Below are positions 6,624 to 12,270 of a DNA stretch of 12,270 nt, piece after piece; within the stretch, counting starts at the first letter, position 1, and each line of letters opens with the position of its first letter. A model generated the notes under the pieces. The model did not search any database. It saw nothing but the letters and a program-made list of their open reading frames with translations, and was not told the DNA's origin. Both the position numbers and the translations under genes were made by a program. The stretch is from Dehalococcoidia bacterium SM23_28_2. Lineage in GTDB: Bacteria > Chloroflexota > Dehalococcoidia > SM23-28-2. The stretch lies in NCBI GenBank assembly GCA_001303545.1, contig LJUA01000047.1, positions 1-12,270 of the forward strand, given 5' to 3'.

Positions 6624-7127
6624 ATGGAGCACGCCATCCCAGCGCTGGTTCTCGCCGCCCTCATCGTGGTCGGCGGCGTGATGCTGGCCGGCGTCACCAA
6701 CAGTTCGATAGACAGCGTGGGCCAGTCCTGGCGCGATATGGAGGCTCTCTCCGAGGAGCGCCTGGGCACCGATCTGACGGTGGTCTCCACCAATGTGACC
6801 GGCGGCGGTGCCGACTTGACCGTGGTGTTGGGAAACGAGGGGCGCACCGCCATCCAAGAGCCGTCTCTTATGGATCAGATCATCAACTATGAAGGAACCG
6901 ACGATGAGCGCTACGTGGTCTGGCTGCCCTACACCGACGACAACCCGCCCGGGGACAACCAATGGACGGTCGACAGCATCTCCGGGGACTACCGCAACCC
7001 CGGCGTCTTTGACAGCGGCGAGGAGATGACCATTAAGGTTCACCTTAATCCCGCTATCAAGGACGGCCCCAGCCGGTGGCTGGTATTCGCCACGGAGTTG
7101 GGTATCGCCTACACCATCTACTTCTGA
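6624..7127 (+). CDS. arlF: Archaellum stator protein, ArlF-like (ArlF/ArlG family)
   Basis: 167 aa, the same length as its upstream neighbour, starting 8 nt after that gene's stop with an AGGTGA ribosome site. The N-terminal membrane helix (residues 5-24) is followed by a linker and a beta-rich outer domain containing RLGTDLTVVS (46-55) and LTVVLGNEGRTAI (65-77), the same strand arrangement as in ArlF/ArlG proteins. In archaea, ArlF binds the S-layer protein and caps ArlG, anchoring the stator. If the host is a bacterium without a classical S-layer, the anchoring partner must differ. N57-V-T59 is a possible sequon. The F assignment comes from order and weak motif comparison; the pair could be swapped. 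Confidence 0.68.
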   Translation: MEHAIPALVLAALIVVGGVMLAGVTNSSIDSVGQSWRDMEALSEERLGTDLTVVSTNVTGGGADLTVVLGNEGRTAIQEPSLMDQIINYEGTDDERYVVWLPYTDDNPPGDNQWTVDSISGDYRNPGVFDSGEEMTIKVHLNPAIKDGPSRWLVFATELGIAYTIYF

Positions 7128-7140
7128 GGAAAGACAGGTA

Positions 7141-8022
7141 ATGGAAGCACAAGAGGACGCCGAGAAGACACTCCAGCAGGAAGAGCCGGCCGCTCCGGTC
7201 AAGGAACCGGAGGTGGAGTCCGCCCCGGTCGAAAAGCCGGAAGGTAAACCGGGGGGGCTGGAATTCCTTTCAGCCGAAGAGCCGGGGGAAGAGCCACAGG
7301 AGGAGTCGGAAGAGGAAGAGGAGGAGCAGAGGCAGCGGCTGATCAGCGTAGGGGTGATGGACATCGACAAGCGACTGGGCGGCGGTCTGCCCCCGAGCAG
7401 CCTCACTCTGGTGGAGGGGGACCCAGATGCCGGCAAGAGCATTGTCGTCCAGCAGCTCACATACGGCGCCCTCAAGGAGGGGTTCAACGCCTCGCTCTTC
7501 TTGTCCGAATCCAACTCTCGCGCATTCCTGGAGCAAATGGACGGTCTGGGCATGTCCAGCCTTGACTACTATCTAGTAGGCCGCCTGGCCCTGTATCAGG
7601 GGAATCTTCGGGTGAGCAAAGAGGCGGCGGACAACATCCTGCGGCGGCTGCTCCGCCACATCGAGGCCTCTGACAAGCGTGACCTCTTCATTGTGGACTC
7701 CATCACGCCTCTCCTCTTCCAGTTCGATGAGCACTACGTCCTATCCTTCCTGGCCAACTGCAAGGAGTTGTCGGAGCTAGGCCGAACGATCATCGTCACT
7801 CTCCACTCCTACGCCATCGGCGAGGCCCTCCGCTTCAGGGCTGGCTCCATCGTCGACGCCCACCTGCGCCTGCGCATAGAGGAGCTGGGGAAGCAGTTGG
7901 TACGCACCCTGGAGGTGTCTAAGATAAGGGGAGCGGCGAAAACGGCGGACAACGCTGTGAGCTTCACTGTGCAGCCCGGGATGGGCTTGAAGAGCGTTCC
8001 CATCTCTAAGACCAAAGCTTGA
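7141..8022 (+). CDS. arlH: ArlH, KaiC-like ATP-binding regulator of the archaellum motor
   Basis: 293 aa. The core (residues about 67-290) is a RecA/KaiC-type fold: LGGGLPPSSLTLVEGD leads into Walker A GDPDAGKS (93-100). QQLTYGAL (104-111) and an LSES strand with E123 follow, then DYYLVGRL (142-149) and Walker B LFIVDS (182-187). These match ArlH closely. ArlH binds ATP at the membrane base of the motor, docks onto the ArlI hexamer and controls assembly. The first 66 residues are an extra Glu/Pro-rich acidic extension not usual in ArlH. The start at ATG 7141 lies 13 nt after arlF. The next in-frame start (GTG, V69/V72 region) would give a family-typical length, but the extension has the same codon style as its neighbours and a ribosome site (AGGAAAG) precedes 7141. 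Confidence 0.93.
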   Translation: MEAQEDAEKTLQQEEPAAPVKEPEVESAPVEKPEGKPGGLEFLSAEEPGEEPQEESEEEEEEQRQRLISVGVMDIDKRLGGGLPPSSLTLVEGDPDAGKSIVVQQLTYGALKEGFNASLFLSESNSRAFLEQMDGLGMSSLDYYLVGRLALYQGNLRVSKEAADNILRRLLRHIEASDKRDLFIVDSITPLLFQFDEHYVLSFLANCKELSELGRTIIVTLHSYAIGEALRFRAGSIVDAHLRLRIEELGKQLVRTLEVSKIRGAAKTADNAVSFTVQPGMGLKSVPISKTKA

Positions 8023-8031
8023 GGGAGCGCT

Positions 8032-9804
8032 ATGCCGTATGTCCGCCTCCCCTTCGATGACACGGATCAGGCTCAAGGAGCCCACAGCGAGTCCGGTTGT
8101 CCCGTCTGCTCTAAGCTGTCCCCCGAGCTCAAGGAGCAGGCCGATCAGAACTTCCACCTGTTCCGCTACCTGCATATGCTGCCCATGGAGGAGTTCGGCG
8201 TTCCCCAGTACGTCGAAAAGCTGGAGCGCAAGATGGGGGATATAGAGCAGCCCAACATCATCTACCCTGTGGGCGATGCTACCTTCGCTCACATCTTTCC
8301 TGATTCGCAGGACGCCCGCAACTACTACATCCCCGTGGAACCCATCGTCGGCCGCGACTACGGAGAACTGTTCGAGATGGTGGAGGATCGGCTGGTGGAT
8401 GTGGTACATAAGCTCCGGCAGCCTTTCACGCCGGAGGAAAAGACTGAGGTTCTGCTGCAGGCCCTGAGCCGGATCGCCACCACTGGCAAGGGCAATAGTC
8501 GCCCTGCTGCCAAGAAGGGCAATGGCAACGGCTCTGTCACCAACGGCGCTAAGGCTAAGTCGGGCGGCCGCGGCATGCCCAAGCTGCTGGGCAACCGCAA
8601 GCTGAAGCTCACGGAGGACGAACTGGAGGCCATTCGCTATCTGCTTCTGCGGGACAAGGTGTACATGGGGATCCTGCAGCCTCTCATTCTGGATATCAAC
8701 ATCGAGGACATAAGCTGCAGCGGCCTGGGCACGATCTTCGTCGAGCACAAGGTGTTCAAGGCCCTGAAGGCAGCCATTGTCTTCGATGAGGATGATGACC
8801 TGGACGCCTTCCTGCGCCGCCTCTCGGAGCGGATCAACAAGCCCGTCACCTACCGCAGGCCGATCGTGGATGCCACCCTGCCGGATGGCTCCCGTATCAA
8901 CATCGTCTTCGGTACGGAGGTGTCCAAACGGGGGAGCAACTTCACCATCCGTAAGTTCGCCACTACGCCCTTGAGCGTGCTGGACATCACCGAGGGAGGC
9001 GGCCTCAACTACCGTCTGATCGCCTATCTCTCCATTGTCATCGAGGAGGGGATGAACCTCTTCGTCTCGGGGGAGACGGCCTCCGGTAAGACCACTCTAC
9101 TCAACGCGATCACCACCTTCTTCTCGCCGGACGCCAAGATCGTCACCATCGAGGATACCCCGGAGCTCCAGATCCCCCACCCCAACTGGACGCGAGAGGT
9201 GGTGCGAGGCGCCGCCGAGGAGGCTGCCGCCGTCGGCATGTTCGACCTGCTCAAGGCTGCCCTGCGCCAGAGGCCCAACGCCATCCTGGTGGGCGAGATC
9301 CGCGGTGAGGAGGGGAACATCGCCTTCCAGGCCATGCAGACCGGTCACACCGTCATGGCCACCTTCCACGCTGCCTCCGTGGAGAAGCTCATCCAGAGGA
9401 TCACCGGCAGCCCGATCAACGTCCCCAAGACCTACATAGACAACCTGAACGTGGTCGTTATCATCAGCGCCGTCAAGCTGGCCAACGGCAAGACCGCTCG
9501 GCGCATCCTTTCGGTCAACGAGCTATTCGGCTTTGACCCCGTCACGGACTCCTTCGCCTTCGCCGAGGTCTTCCACTGGGACCCGGAGAAGGACGTCTTC
9601 GAGTTCACAGGCTACATGAACAGCTACCTTCTGGAGAACAAGATCGCCGTCAAGCGGGGCATACCCGCCAACAAACGTCGGGTCATGTACCAGGAGGTGG
9701 AACGGCGGGCCAAGGTGCTAGAGAAGCTGCACCGCTCCGGAATTAAGGACTTTTATGAGCTTTATCAGGTTCTGGCAAAGGCTAAGAGGCAAGGCCTCTT
9801 CTAA
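8032..9804 (+). CDS. arlI: ArlI, archaellum assembly and rotation ATPase (GspE/VirB11 family)
   Basis: 590 aa hexameric ATPase that powers filament assembly and rotation. The C-terminal motor has Walker A GETASGKT (347-354), an Asp-box-like IEDTPELQI (373-381), Walker B ILVGEIRGEE (418-427) with catalytic glutamate E422, and a His box GHTVMATFHA (438-447). The N-terminal domain (1-150) carries CPVC (C23, C26) and the helical crown region. A Gly/Asn/Lys/Ala-rich linker (about 153-182) separates it from the N2 domain, making the protein longer than many archaeal homologues. It starts 9 nt after arlH with GGGAG 4 nt before ATG. Its 3' end overlaps arlJ by 50 nt. It acts with ArlJ in the membrane and ArlH below it. 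Confidence 0.96.
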   Translation: MPYVRLPFDDTDQAQGAHSESGCPVCSKLSPELKEQADQNFHLFRYLHMLPMEEFGVPQYVEKLERKMGDIEQPNIIYPVGDATFAHIFPDSQDARNYYIPVEPIVGRDYGELFEMVEDRLVDVVHKLRQPFTPEEKTEVLLQALSRIATTGKGNSRPAAKKGNGNGSVTNGAKAKSGGRGMPKLLGNRKLKLTEDELEAIRYLLLRDKVYMGILQPLILDINIEDISCSGLGTIFVEHKVFKALKAAIVFDEDDDLDAFLRRLSERINKPVTYRRPIVDATLPDGSRINIVFGTEVSKRGSNFTIRKFATTPLSVLDITEGGGLNYRLIAYLSIVIEEGMNLFVSGETASGKTTLLNAITTFFSPDAKIVTIEDTPELQIPHPNWTREVVRGAAEEAAAVGMFDLLKAALRQRPNAILVGEIRGEEGNIAFQAMQTGHTVMATFHAASVEKLIQRITGSPINVPKTYIDNLNVVVIISAVKLANGKTARRILSVNELFGFDPVTDSFAFAEVFHWDPEKDVFEFTGYMNSYLLENKIAVKRGIPANKRRVMYQEVERRAKVLEKLHRSGIKDFYELYQVLAKAKRQGLF

Positions 9805-11341
9805 AGAGGAGGACTTTGGCGGCAGGGATCCAGCCCTGGCGCGCGTCAAGAGCGGTTGGCTGTTCGACCCCGACGCCAACCAGTACGACCTGCTGACCGT
9901 TCTCACCTACCTCTCCTGCATCTCCAGCGCCAACGTCAGCCGCGAGCAGCTCTTCGAGGCCGCCGCCAGGCTCAACTACGGACCGTGTCCCTACTTCGCC
10001 CAGGTAGCCAACTTGGTCAGCAGCCTGGGCCATGACTTCACGACCGCCTGCCAGGTGGTCGCCGAGGGCGCCGAGGACGAGGTGATGCGCCATTTCCTCC
10101 TGCGGTTCGGCAATTCTCTCGCCTCCGGCGAGTCGGAGTCCGTCTTCCTGGAGCGGGAGACGCACGTCCAGATGGAGGACTACACCAACAAATACGAGAC
10201 AGATCTGGAGTCCCTGCGCAAGTGGACAGACGCCTTTGTCGCCCTCATGGTAGCGGCAAATCTGGTGGTCTTGGTTGCCCTCATTTCCAACATGATCTAT
10301 GCCCTGGGCTCGTTCCTCATTGTGACCGTGGAGATCGTGGCCATCTTCACCGCCGGGCTGGGTGCCTGGCTGATCTACCGCATCGCCCCCTTCGACCCGG
10401 TGGTCCATAAGCTGCGGGACAAATCCCCGGAGCAGAAACTGATGGCCCTCCTCGCTCGCCTCCTCTTCCCGGCCGCCATCCTGATGGGCTTACTGGTCTA
10501 CTTCATTTTCCAGAGCATGGGCATGGCCTTTATCGTCGCCGGGATTCTGTTGCTGCCGGTGGGCGCCGTTACCTTCCTGCTCGAGCGCAAGGTGGACAGC
10601 CGTGACCGGGACATCGCCGACTTCCTACGCTCCCTGGGGGGTGTGACCGCCGCCCGCGGCAGCACCGTCATCGAGAGCCTGGGGCACATAGACAGGCGGG
10701 CGATCGGCTCCCTGGAGCCGGAGCTGATGAGGATGCTGGCCCGTGTCGCCGCTGGCGTGGAGACGAGCCGCGCCTGGCTGCGCTTCATGGCGGAGACCGG
10801 CAGCGAGTTGGTGCACAGAGTGGTGCGCTCCTTCTGGGACTCGGTCAACCTGGGCGGGGATCCGGAGAAGGCGGGCCGTTTCTCCGCCGATATGGCTCTC
10901 AGGGTCTCCCTTCTGCGGGCCAAGCGCAAGCTTGTCTCCTCCACTTTCAACTACGTGGTGGTTCCCATGCACATCGCCCTGGCTGGGACGCTGGTTTTCA
11001 TTACCGAGGTTGTCTCCGCGTTCAACACCAAGCTCGTGCAGGCTCAAGACATCGTCAGCGCCGAGCACACTACCTCCCTCAGCCCGGAGGAGATCGGCAT
11101 TCCCAGCGCGCTCAGCTTCCAGGAGTTCAATACGGGCTTCATCGAGTTCATGGTCATGGCCGTGATCCTGTCCCTGACGGTGGTGAACGCTTTCGCCCCC
11201 AGGGCAGCGGCCGGAGGGCACAGCTTCAAGATGGCACTGTTCGGCGCTCTCACTCTGTGTGCAACCGGCGCTGTTCTCCTTGCGGTGCCGCCCATGGCCA
11301 GCAGCATGTTCTCGGATACCCTAGCCCAGCCCGTAAGCTAG
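9755..11341 (+). CDS. arlJ: ArlJ, archaellum membrane platform protein (GspF/TadC-like)
   Basis: 528 aa. A cytosolic T2SSF-like helical domain (about 45-155) is followed by four helices (about 158-180, 184-208, 229-252, 256-275). A second cytosolic domain (about 285-395) begins with RDIADFLRSLGG and ALRVSLLRAK near its end, then three C-terminal helices follow (about 398-420, 461-481, 489-512). This layout is that of ArlJ, the only polytopic protein of the motor and the platform turned by ArlI. The start at ATG 9755 has AAGGA 5 nt upstream and lies inside arlI, giving a 50-nt overlap and likely translational coupling. The stop at 11339-11341 is followed at once by the ribosome site of the next gene. 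Confidence 0.95.
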   Translation: MSFIRFWQRLRGKASSKEEDFGGRDPALARVKSGWLFDPDANQYDLLTVLTYLSCISSANVSREQLFEAAARLNYGPCPYFAQVANLVSSLGHDFTTACQVVAEGAEDEVMRHFLLRFGNSLASGESESVFLERETHVQMEDYTNKYETDLESLRKWTDAFVALMVAANLVVLVALISNMIYALGSFLIVTVEIVAIFTAGLGAWLIYRIAPFDPVVHKLRDKSPEQKLMALLARLLFPAAILMGLLVYFIFQSMGMAFIVAGILLLPVGAVTFLLERKVDSRDRDIADFLRSLGGVTAARGSTVIESLGHIDRRAIGSLEPELMRMLARVAAGVETSRAWLRFMAETGSELVHRVVRSFWDSVNLGGDPEKAGRFSADMALRVSLLRAKRKLVSSTFNYVVVPMHIALAGTLVFITEVVSAFNTKLVQAQDIVSAEHTTSLSPEEIGIPSALSFQEFNTGFIEFMVMAVILSLTVVNAFAPRAAAGGHSFKMALFGALTLCATGAVLLAVPPMASSMFSDTLAQPVS

Positions 11342-11356
11342 GGGGAGGTGGTACTT

Positions 11357-11824
11357 ATGAGATTATTTGGCCGCAAACGCAAGCGGGAGAGCGATGGAGA
11401 GGAAAAGGAGCTCGTCCTGGATACGGAGGCCGAGGAGCAGGCTCCCGATCAGGACGACAGCGACGCAGAGGTGAAGACCGAGGCCGCGGCGGAGGGCGAC
11501 GCTCCCCCCGAGGAGAAAGCCAGCGCGCCCGAGGGCGACCTTCTGGGCCAGATAGGCGCCGAGGCGGACAGCGAGATCGAGGCCGGAGAAGCGGCGCTCG
11601 AAGCTGAGGGTGGCGCATCCAAGGAGGACGACTCCCTCGACCCTGACCTGGCGGACATCTTCCGCGACGCCAAGGAGGAGGTTGAGGAGGGCACACTGGC
11701 CGCAGAGCTGGAGAACGTCCCCGTCCAGGACCTGCTGAATGATCTGCTAGGTCTTGGCCATCACCTGGGCATAGGCTCGCGAGGCCGTGCTGAGACCGGA
11801 GAAGATAGTAAGCAGCAATCATGA
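11357..11824 (+). CDS. Unassigned acidic protein of the archaellum operon, copy 1
   Basis: 155 aa from ATG 11357, chosen because GGGGGAGG (11341-11348) sits 8 nt before it; the upstream in-frame GTG at 11348 overlaps this site. The protein starts with a short basic stretch, MRLFGRKRKRE. A long Glu/Asp/Ala-rich, presumably disordered region (11-90) follows, and then a conserved block LDPDLADIFRDAKEEVEE (94-111). It ends with a helical segment containing ENVPVQDLLNDLLGL (119-133). No membrane helix, signal peptide or known catalytic motif is visible. The next gene is a clear paralogue, sharing the basic start, ELVLDT, IGAEADSE, the LDP..xDxFRDA block and the PxQxLLxDL segment. Placement in the archaellum transcript right after arlJ suggests a motor-associated or signalling-adaptor role, which is inference. 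I recognise no named family. Confidence 0.8.
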   Translation: MRLFGRKRKRESDGEEKELVLDTEAEEQAPDQDDSDAEVKTEAAAEGDAPPEEKASAPEGDLLGQIGAEADSEIEAGEAALEAEGGASKEDDSLDPDLADIFRDAKEEVEEGTLAAELENVPVQDLLNDLLGLGHHLGIGSRGRAETGEDSKQQS

Positions 11825-12270
11825 AGCTCTTTCGTCTGAAAGGCAAGCCCGGGAGCGGCAAGGAGGAGAGGGAGCTCGTCCTGGACACGGGGGTCGAGGA
11901 GGAGCAGGCCCCCGCCGAGGAGGAGAGCGGCGCCGAGTCGGAGGCCATGGCTGAGGTTGCAGCTGAGACGGAGGCCACGGCGGAGGCCGCTGTGCCCGAG
12001 AGGGTTGTGGTGGTCCAGATAGGCGCTGAGGCGGACAGCGAGACCAAGGCCGAAGGCGGCCCATCGCAGGAGGACGAACCCCTGGATCCAGGCCTCGTGG
12101 ACGTTTTCCGCGACGCCGAGAAAGAGGTTCAGGAGATCCCGCCGGCCTCGGAGCTGCAGGACATCCCCATACAGGAGCTGCTGAGCGACCTGGTGGGTGT
12201 CAGCCGGCGCCTGGGTATAACGTCGCGCGTCCAACCCGAGCCCGCCTGCGATGAGGACGGCGATGTCGCT
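11821..12270 (+). CDS. Unassigned acidic protein, copy 2 (paralogue of preceding gene), cut by right edge
   Basis: 150 codons are visible from ATG 11821 with no stop, so the gene runs off the window. The ATG overlaps the previous stop (ATGA), which indicates translational coupling; no strong ribosome site is seen. The start MKLFRLKGKPG is basic as in copy 1, followed by ERELVLDT (16-23), a Glu/Ala-rich stretch (24-60), QIGAEADSE (66-74), LDPGLVDVFRDAEKEVQE (88-105), and DIPIQELLSDLVGVSRRLGI (114-133). DNA identity with copy 1 is high around the ELVLDT and QIGAEADSE segments, pointing to a tandem duplication. The function is unknown. The N-terminus could be an amphipathic membrane-contact segment and the C-terminal helix a docking motif; both are guesses. 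Confidence 0.8.
   Translation, partial: MKLFRLKGKPGSGKEERELVLDTGVEEEQAPAEEESGAESEAMAEVAAETEATAEAAVPERVVVVQIGAEADSETKAEGGPSQEDEPLDPGLVDVFRDAEKEVQEIPPASELQDIPIQELLSDLVGVSRRLGITSRVQPEPACDEDGDVA

Noticed and set aside
6555..7553. Minus-strand open frame of 332 aa opposite the ArlF- and ArlH-type genes
   Set aside because: The plus-strand frames carry Walker motifs and stator features; the reverse frame has none.
11348..11356. GTG start for the first acidic protein
   Set aside because: The codon overlaps the GGGGGAGG ribosome site that serves the ATG at 11357.
1..12270. tRNA, rRNA, CRISPR arrays, insertion sequences or att sites
   Set aside because: Looked for by eye; no cloverleaf, spaced repeats, transposase motifs or terminal inverted repeats were seen.

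Overview
The window reads as a GC-rich (about 60% by eye) prokaryotic chromosome piece with two back-to-back gene modules separated by a 318-nt intergenic region (4282-4599). The right-hand module (4600 to the right edge, + strand) is an archaellum (archaeal flagellum) operon: archaellin, an ArlC/D/E-like scaffold, ArlG-like and ArlF-like stator proteins, ArlH, ArlI and ArlJ. It is followed by two tandem paralogous acidic proteins that I cannot assign; the second runs off the right edge. The left-hand module (minus strand, 4281 down to 1) holds a large GT-C-like membrane glycosyltransferase, a second polytopic membrane protein broken by two frameshifts, and a SAM-dependent methyltransferase cut by the left edge. 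It looks like a surface-polysaccharide or protein-glycosylation cluster.

Organism: the archaellum genes are archaeal in type. However, the near-perfect Shine-Dalgarno sites (for example AAAGGAGG before the archaellin), GTG/TTG starts, sequence style of the archaellin and bacterial-looking glycosylation genes fit best with a member of the Chloroflexota, a bacterial phylum in which archaella have been reported. This is inference; an archaeal host cannot be excluded without a 16S or marker gene.

How the parts work together: the archaellin (4600-5193) has a class III signal peptide (cut expected at G18|I19) and an EF-hand-like loop, and would be assembled by the ArlI ATPase and ArlJ membrane platform under ArlH control. 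The ArlF/ArlG-like proteins would anchor the stator outside the membrane, and the ArlC/D/E-like protein would link the motor to switching or chemotaxis. Genes from 6112 onward are tightly spaced or overlapping, suggesting one polycistron. A strong stem-loop right after the archaellin gene and inverted repeats in the leader suggest RNA-level or promoter-level control. No prepilin peptidase or che genes are in the window.

The most unusual points are the two tandem acidic proteins after arlJ, recurrent Glu-rich disordered segments in four proteins of the operon, the structured leader, and the double +1 frameshift in the minus-strand membrane protein gene.
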